Assembly: GCA_943789455.1 (NCBI GenBank)
Contig: CALSUE010000001.1
Coordinates: 127,001 to 191,000, forward strand
Reading direction: 5' to 3'
Origin: an uncultured Flavobacteriaceae bacterium
GTDB taxonomy: Bacteria > Bacteroidota > Bacteroidia > Flavobacteriales > Flavobacteriaceae
Length of the DNA: 64,000 nt
Shown: positions 1 to 11,916 of the stretch, in pieces
How positions within the stretch are numbered: position 1 is the first letter of the stretch
Layout: the number at the start of each line of letters is the position of its first letter
Program-made: the position numbers and the translations under genes
Notes under the pieces: model-generated
Database searches by the model: none
Seen by the model: only the letters and a program-made list of their open reading frames with translations
What the model was told of the DNA's origin: nothing

Positions 1-1065
1 GATGGTGAAGATACTTTCGCAATTCAGTTTCACCCTGAGGTCTACCATTCTACCGATGGAAAGCAGCTGTTAGAAAATTTTCTTGTTAAAATTGCTGGTA
101 TAAAACAGACATGGACACCAAATTCATTTGTTGAGACAACAGTAGCTAACATTAAGCAAACAGTAGGAGATGACAAGGTAGTTTTAGGGTTATCTGGAGG
201 TGTAGATTCCTCTGTCGCTGCAGTTTTACTTCACAAAGCAATTGGTAAAAACCTGTATTGTATTTTTGTAAACAATGGATTGTTACGTAAGAATGAGTTT
301 GAAAGTGTACTCAATCAATACGAAGGTATGGGATTAAACGTTAAAGGTGTAGATGCATCGGCACGTTTTTTGAAAGCTTTAAAAGGGCTATCTGATCCAG
401 AGAAAAAAAGGAAAGCCATAGGAAACGCATTTATTGAGGTTTTTGATGATGAAGCTCATGAAATAGAAAATGTAAAATGGTTAGCGCAAGGAACTATTTA
501 TCCAGATGTTATAGAATCTGTATCTGTAAATGGAGGTCCATCAGCAACAATTAAAAGCCATCATAATGTAGGAGGCTTACCAGATTTTATGAAGCTGAAA
601 ATTGTGGAACCTTTACGAATGATTTTTAAAGACGAGGTAAGAAGAGTAGGAGCTTCTATGGGAATTGATCCTGAACTATTGGGGAGACACCCTTTTCCTG
701 GTCCAGGATTAGCGATTAGAATTTTAGGAGACATCACTCCAGAAAAAGTTGCTATTCTTCAAGAGGTAGACGCTATTTTTATTAATGGATTAAAAGAAAG
801 TGGTTTATACGATAAAGTCTGGCAAGCTGGTGCTATATTACTGCCAGTAAATTCTGTTGGAGTTATGGGAGATGAAAGAACTTATGAAAAAGTAGTTGCT
901 TTAAGAGCTGTAGAAAGTACTGATGGGATGACGGCAGATTGGGTTAATTTACCCTATGAGTTTTTACAAAAGACATCAAATCAGATTATAAATAAAGTAA
1001 AAGGTGTAAACAGAGTAGTCTATGACATCAGTTCTAAACCACCAGCAACAATTGAATGGGAATAA
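1..1065 (+). CDS. guaA: GMP synthase (glutamine-hydrolyzing), 5' truncated by window
   Basis: Frame is open from base 1 ([14 protein letters not shown].. upstream of the 280 Met). [15 protein letters not shown]-loop; C-terminal PPATIEWE. Confidence 0.97.
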   Translation, partial: DGEDTFAIQFHPEVYHSTDGKQLLENFLVKIAGIKQTWTPNSFVETTVANIKQTVGDDKVVLGLSGGVDSSVAAVLLHKAIGKNLYCIFVNNGLLRKNEFESVLNQYEGMGLNVKGVDASARFLKALKGLSDPEKKRKAIGNAFIEVFDDEAHEIENVKWLAQGTIYPDVIESVSVNGGPSATIKSHHNVGGLPDFMKLKIVEPLRMIFKDEVRRVGASMGIDPELLGRHPFPGPGLAIRILGDITPEKVAILQEVDAIFINGLKESGLYDKVWQAGAILLPVNSVGVMGDERTYEKVVALRAVESTDGMTADWVNLPYEFLQKTSNQIINKVKGVNRVVYDISSKPPATIEWE

Positions 1066-1069
1066 ATTT

Positions 1070-2735
1070 ATGAGAAAATTTAAAATCTTAATTATCTTAT
1101 TATTTGTAGTGATTGCATCTTCTTGTGGTCAACAAAAAAAATATATTTCTTATGCCGTTAAAAAAGGTGAAACCCTAAAAGGTATTGCAAAACGTTTAGG
1201 AATTAAAACTAAAGATTTATTGAGTTTAAACCCAGATATAGGAAGAAAACCAGTTCCTGAAACCTTAATTATTATTCCCAATAATGAGTATCAGCAAATT
1301 GAGGAGGCTCCAAACCCTGTTGAAAATAATAATTCAATACCTGTTTCAGATGAGGTTCCTGTAGCGGAAGAATTAATGAACGATTTTGTTCTTCATAAAG
1401 TTGAAAAGGGAGATACTTTTTATAATTTAACGCGTGCTTACAATGTTTCTAAAGATCAATTAAATCAATTGAATCCCTCAATAGATTCACTTGGGCTCCA
1501 ATTGGATATGTTGTTAAAAATAAAACCAATTGCTGATGAAGATTTACTAGTGTTATATAAAGACACTATTCAAGAAGATGCCGTTATTAATTTAGCGATG
1601 CTACTTCCTTTTAGAGCTATTGAATATGATACCATTGACGCTAAAGATATTTTTAAAACAAACAGGTTAGTTAATATTACAACTGATATTTATCTAGGCG
1701 CCTCATTAGCCTTAGACTCTTTAAAAAGCCTTGGTATAGCTATAGAACTATCTGTTTATGATACTGGGAGAAAAGACACTAAATTAGATTCAATACTAGC
1801 AGTTACAGATTTTGACACTGTAGATGCAATTATAGGACCCTTATACTCTGAAGAGGTTCCCAAGGTTGCCAACAGAACTGGAGTTCCTGTTGTGTTTCCT
1901 GTGTATTCAAAAAATCAAACACGTTTTTCTTCTTCAAAAATAATTAAAACCTTTGCAGATAGAGAGGTTCATCAAAAAGCTCTTGTAGATCATATTTTGG
2001 CAAATTATACAAATGAAAATATTTTAGTTATTGGTGATAGTTCAGCGACTTCCATTCGAAATAGTGATCTAATTAAATCTAGATTAGTACAACACGACTC
2101 TATTAATGAAGCTCTTAATCATATATCCAAACGAAGGGTATATTAGAAAAGATTATGTGATTAATGCGCTAAAACCTGATGTTGGAAATTGGGTGATTTT
2201 AGCTACTGATAAACGAGTTATTTCGTCTGATGTAATTAATAGTTTAATTAGTCTTCCAGTTGAAGAACCTGAGGAAGAGGATGATGAAGAGGAAGATGAA
2301 AAAAGTGAAGAAGAAAGCGATGAACCTGAAATGCAAATTCTACCAGAAGATACTGTGATAAAAGTTTTTGGAATTTCTAAATCTTCTCAGTTTGATAAAA
2401 TAGACAATAATAAATTAGCCAAATTAGGCTTTACATTCACTAGTGATACTTTTATTGATGAAAATTCCCCTGAAATTCAATTATTTCATAGCCAGTATTT
2501 AGAGAAAAATTATGCTTATCCCTCTTATTACGCTACAAGGGGGTTTGATATTCTATTTGATATAGGAATGCGATTGGCCTCTGGAAAAAAACTAAAGGAG
2601 ACTTTTAAACAGGGTGTATCCTACAGGTTAGAGAGTAAGTTTGAGTACAGTAAAAGTTTATTCAATACTTCTTCTAATCATGGTATTTATATTTTAAAGT
2701 ATACCCCAGACTTAACCCTGACTAGAATTAAGTAA
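1070..2735 (+). pseudogene. LysM-domain lipoprotein with PBP1-like domain, split by an apparent +1 frameshift near 2088-2146
   Basis: ORF 1 (Met at 1070, lipobox-like SSCGQ, two LysM repeats, then amino-acid-binding-like domain) ends at 2146. ORF 2 from 2106 continues the domain (YPNEGYIRKDYVINALKPDVGNWVILATD) in the +1 frame. Confidence 0.7.
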
Positions 2736-2750
2736 TTTAACCTAAAAGAA

Positions 2751-2781
2751 AAAAAACTCCTGATTTGTCAGGAGTTTTTTT
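2751..2781. terminator. Bidirectional rho-independent terminator
   Basis: AAAAAACTCCTGA-TTTG-TCAGGAGTTTTTTT between convergent genes. Confidence 0.9.
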
Positions 2782-2788
2782 GTGAGAA

Positions 2789-3304
2789 TTATATTTTTTT
2801 CATCTGTTGTTTCATCATTTGCATTTGCTCTTTTAACATACCATGTTTGTCAAGTTTCTTTGCCTCGGCCATTAGGGTAGTGGCCTCACGTTTTCTTCTT
2901 TTTGTCATAGCAATACCCGCCAATTGAAGTTTCGCCATTGCCAAATCATGATCCATAGCTAAACCTAATCGGATGGCTTTTCTTAGAAATTTTTCAGCCT
3001 GAGTCATGTTGGTTTGCGAAAGCATTATACCATGTAAATAATTGTAGTATCCTTCTTGTTTTTGCGTAAGTGCTGCACTTGGGTTTTTTATATAGGTTAA
3101 CCATTTTTGTGCTGCTGGAAAATTTTGCTTTCTTAATTGTAAAAATGATAATAGAATAAATTCATTTTTGAAATACAATAAGATAAACATTCCTGTAAGG
3201 AGTAAAATAGCGATTCCATTACCAATATGTCCTTGCCAAAATTCAAAAACTGACCAAACTATGGTTAAAAAGGCTAATGCTAATTTTATATTTTTATGAA
3301 ACAT
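2789..3304 (-). CDS. Small membrane protein with TPR-like C-terminal half (DUF2892-type)
   Basis: Two N-terminal TM segments, helical repeat region, KKQ-rich tail. Confidence 0.6.
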   Translation of the reverse strand: MFHKNIKLALAFLTIVWSVFEFWQGHIGNGIAILLLTGMFILLYFKNEFILLSFLQLRKQNFPAAQKWLTYIKNPSAALTQKQEGYYNYLHGIMLSQTNMTQAEKFLRKAIRLGLAMDHDLAMAKLQLAGIAMTKRRKREATTLMAEAKKLDKHGMLKEQMQMMKQQMKKI

Positions 3305-3342
3305 ATCTTCTTTATTTGTGGGTACTAAAGTACACTTTTCTT

Positions 3343-6300
3343 TTATTTTTTGTAAAATTTTCGATGTTTAAACCATGCGGCGATTCCAAGTAAAGATATA
3401 AATCCTACAGAATAAAAAACTGAATTTGGAGTAATCACTTGATCACCACTAGCATAGGAATGCAGTCCTGATAAATAAAAATTAACTCCAAAATAGGTCA
3501 TCATTATTGCGCCATATGCTAAAATTGACCAAAGATTGAATGTATACCTACTTCTTAAACCAGGGATCAATCGCATGTGTAATACAAATGCATAAACCAT
3601 AATAGATACTAATGCCCATGTTTCTTTTGGATCCCATCCCCAATAGCGTCCCCAACTTTCATTGGCCCACATGCCTCCTAAGAAATTACCTATGGTTAAC
3701 ATAATTAAACCGATAGTAATGGCCATTTCGTTTATGGTAGTAATTTCTTTAATATTCAAATCCATTTTTTTCTTATTCTTTTCTGTAGTGAAAACGGTTA
3801 AGAATAAGGCGACAATTCCTAAGATCATTCCTAAAGAAAATGGCCCGTAGCTTGCAACAATAATGGAAACATGAACTAACAACCACCAAGAGTTTAATAC
3901 GGGTTGAAGATTTGCAATTTCTGGATCTAACCAATTTTGGTGTGCAAATGCTAAAATAACAGCCGTTAAGAAAGTAGTCGCTGCAATAGTTAATGATGAT
4001 TTTCTTCCGAAGGCTAAACCAAAAAGCATGGTAGCCCAAGCAACATATATAATAGACTCATACGCATTACTCCAAGGAGCATTACCACTAATATACCAGC
4101 GACTTATTAACCCTAATACATGTAAACCAAACAAAAGAATGGTTATTCCAATCAAAAATTTCACAACCAGTCCAATCCATTTTTTGTCATTGAAAATTTG
4201 AAGAATCACAAAAAAGATTAGAAAAATACTCGTAAACCCATAATATTTTGCCAATTTCTTAAAAATCTGCATTTTATTATAAGTTATTTCTAAGTCTATT
4301 TTTTCCTTATTAGGATATACATCTTTACCATAATTTTGTTGGAATTTTTTTATTCCAGCAATTAGCTTATTGGCCTCTGTATAATTTTTAGTTCTTTTGG
4401 CATCCTGTAATAGGCGTATATAAATTGGTAAAGATTGTCTTACAAATAAAGAATCTTTTCCAGTGTAGTTAGCTCTAGATCCCTCTGGGTAAGACACCCA
4501 TTTATTATTTTCGTCATTTAATTTAGGATAGATTCTTAATACACTAAGACTTAGTGCTTGAGAAAATAAATAGATTCTTCTGTCAATTTTAATGACATCT
4601 TTTTCAAATTTGTTTTGAACATTTTTTTTCTGCGCCTCTATGACATATTCACTAATTTTTGATTCAGTTCCCTCGTAAAAATCAGCAAGAGCAGCATGAG
4701 TGACATCTTTATCAACCCCTATAATTTCTCTAATTTCTGTATTTCCTTTTTCTAGATAAATAAAAGGAACATTAAACCAAAGTTTTGAATTCTCTATAAT
4801 AGATAGAAAGACTTGGCTGGGGTCTATTCCTTTAAAATCATCGTCATGAAACACTTTTCGCACAAGTTCAGATGCAAAAGTGTGAGCAGGTTTCATTCGA
4901 CCTCCAACATCTTGAATAATTAGCGTATTAAATTCTTCAGCGTGTTTTAATTCCACTAAGTTTCCTAAAAGAACAGAATCAATTTGTTGATCAGTAATTC
5001 TAGTTAAATGATTTTCTTGAGCTTGAGCTGATCCAGCAATACTTATAAAAAGTCCAATAAAAAGGGGTAAAGCTGCTTTTTTCTTTTTAATTTTTTTCAG
5101 TGTTTTCTTTAAGCTATCAAACCGTGTTCCTGGAGCAAAGAGAATAGAAATCATTCCAATATATAATAATGAATAACCGATATAGCTAATTAAAGTTCCC
5201 CAAAAATCATGATTTACAGACAAATGAGTTTGTTCTACTTCACCAGATAGATCATAACTAGCTTGAAAAAACTTGAAGCCTTTGTGATCTAATATGTGGT
5301 TCATGTAAATTCTATAGTCAAAAGTTTCATCAGCGTCTATCAAAGTAACTTCACTGGCAAAAGCAGCTGCACTCTCAGATCCTGGATATTTTTCTAATTG
5401 AAAATCATTTAGTTTAACTTCAAAGGGTGTTTTTAGCATTTGAGGGCCGTAATCTATTCTAAAATTCAATCCATTTAATGAAAATTCAGTAGGCCTTTGA
5501 GGAGCATATTTACCACCATACAGTTCAATTTGTTTGGTTTCTTTATCTACAGTTATGTCTAATAACAATGCATCTAGTTTTGTATCATCTTTTTTAGCAC
5601 CTCTTACTGTTTTTAATGCACCTTTCTTAACAGGTTCCGGAATTACAAACGGTAGTTCACCAATTCTATATAAAGACCTAAGTTGAAATTCTTGAATACT
5701 GTCTTTAACAATAAATCCCTCAGCTCTGTCAGCCATACGCATCCAACTCCCATTATTTCGCGTTTGAATTTTTAAAATTCCATCTTCTCTGAATAGATTG
5801 ATGGTTCCGGAGTTATTTGGAGCTTCAAACCCTACTAAAACACCATGAATATTTTGTAATTCTCCTTTTTTGATATAATGTTCATGTCTTGATCCGCTAC
5901 TGGATTCTACAATAAATAAATATTCATCTCCAGCTTCCTCTTCAACAAACTGTTCTTCAGCCCATGGAATATATTTAGATAATTTTATAGAAAATTCTTG
6001 ATCTTTAAATTCTTCATCCAAGTTCCAATTGTTGTTTCCCTTGGCAGAGAATAAGGTAGATTTATGAAATGTCTTTTGTACTTCGTTATTGTCAATAACT
6101 ACGTTCAAATATGTGGTTTCAGATAAGAATTCTTCTGAAGTCTGACCTTCGTTAATAAGCATTAGACCTTCATAGCCCACATATCTGGTAATTCCCGCTC
6201 CAATTAAAATTAGAAGAAATGATACATGGAATAGTAAGACAGGCCATTTTTCTTTTCTCAGCAATCGATATCGAAAAATATTACCAAAAAAATTAATAAT

Positions 6301-6471
6301 GAAAAACACCATAATAGCTTCAAACCACCAGGCATTATAAACTAAGGCCTTAGCTGTTTGTGTTCCATAATCATTTTCAATAAAAGTAGCAACTCCCATG
6401 GCTACCGAGTACACGATAAAAAGCACTGCTGTTAATCGGGTAGAGTAGAAAATATCGAATATTTTTTTCAT
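3343..6471 (-). CDS. ccsBA: Fused ResB/CcsA cytochrome c biogenesis protein (CcsBA)
   Basis: 1042 aa; N-terminal ResB-like TMs; CcsA WWD motif WANESWGRYWGWDPKETWALVS. Confidence 0.93.
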   Translation of the reverse strand: MKKIFDIFYSTRLTAVLFIVYSVAMGVATFIENDYGTQTAKALVYNAWWFEAIMVFFIINFFGNIFRYRLLRKEKWPVLLFHVSFLLILIGAGITRYVGYEGLMLINEGQTSEEFLSETTYLNVVIDNNEVQKTFHKSTLFSAKGNNNWNLDEEFKDQEFSIKLSKYIPWAEEQFVEEEAGDEYLFIVESSSGSRHEHYIKKGELQNIHGVLVGFEAPNNSGTINLFREDGILKIQTRNNGSWMRMADRAEGFIVKDSIQEFQLRSLYRIGELPFVIPEPVKKGALKTVRGAKKDDTKLDALLLDITVDKETKQIELYGGKYAPQRPTEFSLNGLNFRIDYGPQMLKTPFEVKLNDFQLEKYPGSESAAAFASEVTLIDADETFDYRIYMNHILDHKGFKFFQASYDLSGEVEQTHLSVNHDFWGTLISYIGYSLLYIGMISILFAPGTRFDSLKKTLKKIKKKKAALPLFIGLFISIAGSAQAQENHLTRITDQQIDSVLLGNLVELKHAEEFNTLIIQDVGGRMKPAHTFASELVRKVFHDDDFKGIDPSQVFLSIIENSKLWFNVPFIYLEKGNTEIREIIGVDKDVTHAALADFYEGTESKISEYVIEAQKKNVQNKFEKDVIKIDRRIYLFSQALSLSVLRIYPKLNDENNKWVSYPEGSRANYTGKDSLFVRQSLPIYIRLLQDAKRTKNYTEANKLIAGIKKFQQNYGKDVYPNKEKIDLEITYNKMQIFKKLAKYYGFTSIFLIFFVILQIFNDKKWIGLVVKFLIGITILLFGLHVLGLISRWYISGNAPWSNAYESIIYVAWATMLFGLAFGRKSSLTIAATTFLTAVILAFAHQNWLDPEIANLQPVLNSWWLLVHVSIIVASYGPFSLGMILGIVALFLTVFTTEKNKKKMDLNIKEITTINEMAITIGLIMLTIGNFLGGMWANESWGRYWGWDPKETWALVSIMVYAFVLHMRLIPGLRSRYTFNLWSILAYGAIMMTYFGVNFYLSGLHSYASGDQVITPNSVFYSVGFISLLGIAAWFKHRKFYKK

Positions 6472-6551
6472 CCTAAAAAGGCTTATAAATAAGTTGCAAA
6501 TTTATGAATTATACAATGAAAAATTCATTCATTATCCTCTTTTTTAAAACT

Positions 6552-6590
6552 AAAAAAATGGTGTTAACTAAAGTTTAACACCATTTTTTT
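6552..6590 (-). terminator. Rho-independent terminator
   Basis: A7-TGGTGTTAA-ctaaagt-TTAACACCA-T7, downstream of the minus-strand M20 gene. Confidence 0.85.
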
Positions 6591-6635
6591 TAACTGAATC
6601 TATTCAGTATGTTTTTAATTAATTAGCCATAAAAC

Positions 6636-8063
6636 TTAATTAATAAGTTTTGGTGGGCCTGGGGGTATTTGAGGTTTATAAACTTTATTTCCTTTTCTTT
6701 CTAAAAATTCTTTTTTTGCACCTGCTATAAGCTTGGGGTTTTTATAAAAATCAAGCATAGTCATGGCTAGTGACTTTGAGGCATATATCATTCCTTTATG
6801 ACCAATTGACATTCCTGTGCACGCAACAACAGCCCATGAATGCCATGGTCCGTCTTTAGCTGCAGTGGTTACCCCCAATCTTACAACTGGAACTACTTGA
6901 CTCACATCACCTACGTCAGTAGATCCTCCTTGAGCGGGGAGTGTTGGCTTTATTGGTTTAAGTTTACCATCAATTCCCTTGAGTTCTTTTCCGGTTTCTT
7001 TAAGAATTGTATTTGCATATTCAATTTCATCATTAGAATACTCTATTTCTCCTAACATTTCGAAATTATTCTGAATAACTTTAGCACCAAATCTATTGGG
7101 TATAATTTCATAGATACCTGAAATCAGACTCAATTCGTAATCAACATTAGCCATCATAGAGGCTCCCTCTGCCATTTTTTTTGCTCTTTCATATAAAATA
7201 TTCACATTCTTTTTGTCGTTTTCTCGAATTCTAGTCCATATTTGTGCATAGTCAGGAACTACATTAACAACATCTCCTGCTTTTTCAATATCATAATGTA
7301 TTCTGGCTGTTGGTCTAATATGCTCTCTGTAATAGTTTAGAGCAGTAGTATATAATTCCATGGCATCAACTGCACTATTCCCATTCCATGGATCTCCTGA
7401 AGCATGAGCAGCATCACCAAAAAATTTCAATCTAAAATCAACTAATGCTTTACTACTTTGTGTACTAGCCTCAATTTCATCTGCAGGGTGCCAGTCCATA
7501 CAGATATCAAGATCATCAAATAGCCCTTCTCGAACCATCCAAACTTTACCAAATATGGTCTCTTCTGCAGGTGTTCCATAAAATCGTACGGTTCCTGATA
7601 TTTCTCCAGCTTCAATCATTTCTTTAATAGCTATCGCTGCACCCAAACTAGCAGTACCAAAAAGATTATGTCCACAACCGTGGCCAGGTGCTCCTTTTTT
7701 AAGAGGGTCTTTAGTAGGTTGTTTTTTTTGAGATATTCCTAGATTTGCATCAAATTCTCCCATAATTCCAATGATTGGTGAACCAGAACCATACTCAGCG
7801 GTAAATGCAGTTTCAATTCCAGCAACACCTTTCTTAACTTTAAATCCATTTGCTTCTGCATAATCTGATAAATAACTTGAAGATTTAAACTCTAAAAGTG
7901 CAGGTTCCGCAGCTTCCCAGATATTATCACTAATTTCAATAAGATTTTTTTTGTGGTTTTCTATGGAATTGACAATTGCCTTTTTATTTTTTGACATTCC
8001 TTTTTGAGCAAAAGAATTCGTTGATACAAGAAGTATCAAAATTAAAAATAGATATTTTTTCAT
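6636..8063 (-). CDS. M20-family amidohydrolase (AbgB-like), secreted
   Basis: Signal peptide MKKYLFLILILLVSTNSFAQ; GHGCGHNLFG and GGSTDVGDVS metallopeptidase motifs. Confidence 0.9.
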   Translation of the reverse strand: MKKYLFLILILLVSTNSFAQKGMSKNKKAIVNSIENHKKNLIEISDNIWEAAEPALLEFKSSSYLSDYAEANGFKVKKGVAGIETAFTAEYGSGSPIIGIMGEFDANLGISQKKQPTKDPLKKGAPGHGCGHNLFGTASLGAAIAIKEMIEAGEISGTVRFYGTPAEETIFGKVWMVREGLFDDLDICMDWHPADEIEASTQSSKALVDFRLKFFGDAAHASGDPWNGNSAVDAMELYTTALNYYREHIRPTARIHYDIEKAGDVVNVVPDYAQIWTRIRENDKKNVNILYERAKKMAEGASMMANVDYELSLISGIYEIIPNRFGAKVIQNNFEMLGEIEYSNDEIEYANTILKETGKELKGIDGKLKPIKPTLPAQGGSTDVGDVSQVVPVVRLGVTTAAKDGPWHSWAVVACTGMSIGHKGMIYASKSLAMTMLDFYKNPKLIAGAKKEFLERKGNKVYKPQIPPGPPKLIN

Positions 8064-8103
8064 GTTTAAAAAATTGAAAATTAAGACTTAAAAGATACTA
8101 TTT

Positions 8104-10194
8104 TTATTTTATAGAATCAATTAAAATAGTGACCATGTCTATGGCAGCTTGTGCTATTTTAGTTCCCGGTCCAAAGACACCAACGGCACCGCAGTCAAAA
8201 AGAAATTGATAGTCTTGCGCAGGGATTACACCTCCAACAATAACCATAATATCTTCACGTTCATATTTTTTCAATTCTGAAATAACTTGAGGAACTAAGG
8301 TTTTATGCCCAGCGGCAAGGGATGAAATTCCTAAGATATGAACATCATTTTCTATAGCTTGTTTAACTGCTTCTTTTGGGGTTTGAAATAGTGGACCGAT
8401 ATCTACATCAAATCCTAAGTCTGCATAACCAGTAGCAACAACTTTTGCTCCTCTATCATGTCCATCTTGTCCCAATTTTGCAATCATAATTCTTGGTCGT
8501 CTTCCTTCAAGCTCTGCAAACTTATCAGTAAGTTCAGTTGCTTCCCTAAATAACGTATTATTTTTTATTTCTTTACTATACACTCCAGAGATGGTTTTAT
8601 GAACTGCTTTATGTCTTCCAAATGCCGCCTCTAAAGCGGTAGAAATTTCTCCTAAAGTTGCTCTTTCTTTAGCAGCTTTGATAGCTAAATCTAACAAATT
8701 TTTTTGATTACCGTTATTTGAAGTACTTACTTGTAAACTTAATTTAGCTGCTTTAGTAATTTCATTGAGCCAATGTTGAACTTTTTTTGAGTTTCTATTC
8801 TCTTTAATCTGAATTAATCTTTTTATCTGAGATTTTCGAACAGCTTCATTATCTACGTCAAGTATCTGAAGAGGATCTTCCTCTTTTAATTGAAATTTAT
8901 TTACACCAACAATAATATCTTGCCCACTGTCTATTCTTGCTTGTTTTTTTGCTGCAGCTTCCTCAATTCTCATTTTAGGGATTCCTTTTTCTATCGCTTT
9001 AGTCATACCACCTAATCCTTCAACTTCTTTTATTAAACTCCATGCTTTGTTTGCAATGGTCTCAGTAAGTTGTTCTAATTCATAACTTCCTGCCCACGGA
9101 TCTACAGTTTTTGTGATCTGAGTTTCATCCTGTAGATATAGTTGAGTATTTCGAGCTATTTTGGCAGAAAAATCTGTTGGTAATGCTATGGCTTCGTCTA
9201 GGGCATTTGTGTGAAGACTTTGAGTTCCTCCAAATGCAGCAGCCATTGCCTCTATGGTAGTCCTTGCAATGTTGTTAAATGGGTCTTGTTCTGTTAAACT
9301 CCAACCACTAGTTTGACAATGTGTTCTTAAAGCTAGTGATTTTGGATTTTTTGGATGAAATTGGTTCACAAGTTTTGCCCATAACATCCTTGCAGCTCTC
9401 ATTTTTGCTATTTCTGTAAAATGATCCATACCTATACCCCAGAAAAAAGATAATCTTGGTGCAAATGCGTCTATATTCATACCTGTTTCTATTCCTTTTT
9501 TTAGGTATTCTAATCCATTTGCTAAAGTATAGGCCAATTCAATTTCAGGAGAGGCACCCGCCTCTTGCATATGATACCCTGAAATTGAAATAGAGTTAAA
9601 TTTGGGCATACTTTTACTGGTATATTCAAAAATATCTGCTATTATTTTCATTGAAGGACTGGGAGGATAGATATATGTATTTCTAACCATGAATTCTTTT
9701 AAGATATCATTCTGTATGGTTCCAGAAAGTTCTGATGCTTTTACTCCTTGTTCTTGTGCAGCTACAATATAAAAGGCTAATATTGGTAATACAGCCCCGT
9801 TCATTGTCATAGAAACAGACATTTTATCTAAAGGAATACCTTCAAATAAAATCTTCATATCTTCAACTGAATCAATGGCTACACCAGCTTTTCCTACATC
9901 TCCCTCTACACGTTCATGATCTGAATCATAGCCCCTATGTGTAGCTAGATCAAAAGCTACGGATAATCCTTTTTGCCCCCCTTTCAAGTTTCTTCTGTAA
10001 AATGAATTACTCTCTTCTGCAGTTGAAAACCCAGCATATTGTCTAATGGTCCAGGGTTTTTTTACATACATAGTAGCATAAGGACCTCTTAAATTTGGGG
10101 CAACACCTGCTACAAAACCTTCATGCTTAAATGTTTTGTGCGCTGTATCTTTAATGAATTTAAGAGATAAGTTTTGAAGCTTTTTTCGGGTCAT
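8104..10194 (-). CDS. Methylmalonyl-CoA mutase large subunit
   Basis: [17 protein letters not shown]-terminal B12-binding [27 protein letters not shown]. Confidence 0.97.
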   Translation of the reverse strand: MTRKKLQNLSLKFIKDTAHKTFKHEGFVAGVAPNLRGPYATMYVKKPWTIRQYAGFSTAEESNSFYRRNLKGGQKGLSVAFDLATHRGYDSDHERVEGDVGKAGVAIDSVEDMKILFEGIPLDKMSVSMTMNGAVLPILAFYIVAAQEQGVKASELSGTIQNDILKEFMVRNTYIYPPSPSMKIIADIFEYTSKSMPKFNSISISGYHMQEAGASPEIELAYTLANGLEYLKKGIETGMNIDAFAPRLSFFWGIGMDHFTEIAKMRAARMLWAKLVNQFHPKNPKSLALRTHCQTSGWSLTEQDPFNNIARTTIEAMAAAFGGTQSLHTNALDEAIALPTDFSAKIARNTQLYLQDETQITKTVDPWAGSYELEQLTETIANKAWSLIKEVEGLGGMTKAIEKGIPKMRIEEAAAKKQARIDSGQDIIVGVNKFQLKEEDPLQILDVDNEAVRKSQIKRLIQIKENRNSKKVQHWLNEITKAAKLSLQVSTSNNGNQKNLLDLAIKAAKERATLGEISTALEAAFGRHKAVHKTISGVYSKEIKNNTLFREATELTDKFAELEGRRPRIMIAKLGQDGHDRGAKVVATGYADLGFDVDIGPLFQTPKEAVKQAIENDVHILGISSLAAGHKTLVPQVISELKKYEREDIMVIVGGVIPAQDYQFLFDCGAVGVFGPGTKIAQAAIDMVTILIDSIK

Positions 10195-10236
10195 TATGTA
10201 CGTTCCTTTGTGTGTTGTTTTAATTCATATGGAAGG

Positions 10237-11586
10237 CTATTCCATTTTTAATCTATTTTGTTCCAGTTGTTCTGCTAATCGTTTTTGAAGAATTGGCGCA
10301 ATCAAAGTTTTAGTATTTTTTTTCTTTAAAAACGGGTAGATTTGAAGTTCGTCCTTCATAAAATCATTTTCACTGGTTAATTTATTAGTCCCTAATAATA
10401 TGATTTCATTTTGATCGAACTGAGTTTGCTGTTTTTTTGCATTTTCACTTATTTTATTTTGAATGGTTCCTTTTTTAAGTTGCTTTAAAAAACCTCCACT
10501 TTTTTCTATTTGCTTGAATAGTTCTAAGGCCTTCTCTGCAAATTGTTTTTCAATATTTTCAATATAATAAGCTCCATTTGCAAATTTGTGTGCTTCTGAA
10601 AGATAGGCTTCCTCTTTTAAAATTAACAATTGATTTCTAGAAATTCGTTCTCCAAATTCATTCGATTTGTGATAAATTGAATCATAAGAAATATTAGATA
10701 TTGTAGTTGAACCTCCCAGAATTGCACTCATGCATTCAGTAGTAGTTCTCAACATATTTACATTATAATCATATATTGTTTTGTTTCGTAAGCTTGGTTT
10801 CGTGAAAATATGAATGGGTGTGTTTTTCACTCCATGCTCTGTTAGCAGGGCATCGACTAAAAGACGAAAAGCTCTTAATTTTGCTATCTCAAAGAAATAA
10901 TTACTTCCAATAGAAAAAATATAATGAATTTTAGGTGCTATAGACTTTCCAAATAACTCAATATATTCATTAGCATGAGCTAATGCATAAGCTAACTCTT
11001 GAATAATTGATGCTCCAGCATTTTGATATAATGAAGCGTTTACACAAATTGAATTGTTGACAGACTGTATGTACTTGTTTTTCTCATTAAGATCTGAATT
11101 TAAATTAGAAAACCAATTTCCTGTTTTAGCTAAGTTACCTATGATGTCGATCTGAAAATATAGACAATTACTTTTGCAATAGTTATCTATTTCTGAGATA
11201 AAATCAGCATTAAGAAACTCAAAATTTAAGTAAATAAAAATTTCTTTGGTATTAATATTGTCAAATAAATTTTTATAATCAAAACTGGTCTTAGCGATAA
11301 ACTGAATTGCTGAAGCACCCCTATTAATGCTATCTAAAGCTAATTTATTAGCTATAATTACATCATCTATAAATATAGATTGACAGATTTTATATCCATT
11401 TTTAGCTAAAGGGATCGTGTTAGAGTGCCTATCTTCAGCGGAGTAAAATGGTTTTACATCTATGCCTTCATTAGATTTCCAGACCAAGGTTTGATTATAA
11501 TCATCGCCTTTAAGGTCTACTTGAATTTTTTGTTTCCAAGCTGCCGGAGTTAACGTGTTAAATTCATTAAATAAAAAGTCCTCCAT
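10237..11586 (-). CDS. Methylmalonyl-CoA mutase small subunit
   Basis: Mutase-like barrel upstream of the large subunit; no B12-binding domain. Confidence 0.9.
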   Translation of the reverse strand: MEDFLFNEFNTLTPAAWKQKIQVDLKGDDYNQTLVWKSNEGIDVKPFYSAEDRHSNTIPLAKNGYKICQSIFIDDVIIANKLALDSINRGASAIQFIAKTSFDYKNLFDNINTKEIFIYLNFEFLNADFISEIDNYCKSNCLYFQIDIIGNLAKTGNWFSNLNSDLNEKNKYIQSVNNSICVNASLYQNAGASIIQELAYALAHANEYIELFGKSIAPKIHYIFSIGSNYFFEIAKLRAFRLLVDALLTEHGVKNTPIHIFTKPSLRNKTIYDYNVNMLRTTTECMSAILGGSTTISNISYDSIYHKSNEFGERISRNQLLILKEEAYLSEAHKFANGAYYIENIEKQFAEKALELFKQIEKSGGFLKQLKKGTIQNKISENAKKQQTQFDQNEIILLGTNKLTSENDFMKDELQIYPFLKKKNTKTLIAPILQKRLAEQLEQNRLKME

Positions 11587-11916
11587 TTATCTTCTCAAAG
11601 TATCAAATTCTATGATGTAAATATCTTCGTTTTCTTTTTTCATCAAATACTTTTCTCTTGCAAATTTTTCAAGTTGAAGAGAATCTTGTAATTCGGTAAT
11701 TGTATTTTTATCTTTTTTAATTTCTTTTTTATAAAAGTTGATAGTTGTGTTAAGTTCCTTTATTTCTTTTTTAAATTCATTATTAAGTTGAACATTAGCA
11801 TCAAAGAAAAACATCCATATTAAAAAAGCAATTAAAATGACGATGTATTTATTCGTTAAAAATTTAAATATTTTATTTTCTTTTATTTTTTTTGCAACCA
11901 TATTATAAACGTTCAC
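11587..11916 (-). CDS. FtsB/DivIC-type septum formation initiator
   Basis: Single TM plus coiled coil, then LEKFAREKYLMKKENEDIYIIEFD. Confidence 0.88.
   Translation of the reverse strand: MNVYNMVAKKIKENKIFKFLTNKYIVILIAFLIWMFFFDANVQLNNEFKKEIKELNTTINFYKKEIKKDKNTITELQDSLQLEKFAREKYLMKKENEDIYIIEFDTLRR

Noticed and set aside
3773-4039. 88-aa minus ORF and 62-aa plus ORF (3662-3850) inside ccsBA
   Set aside because: Alternative frames of a strongly supported CcsA domain.
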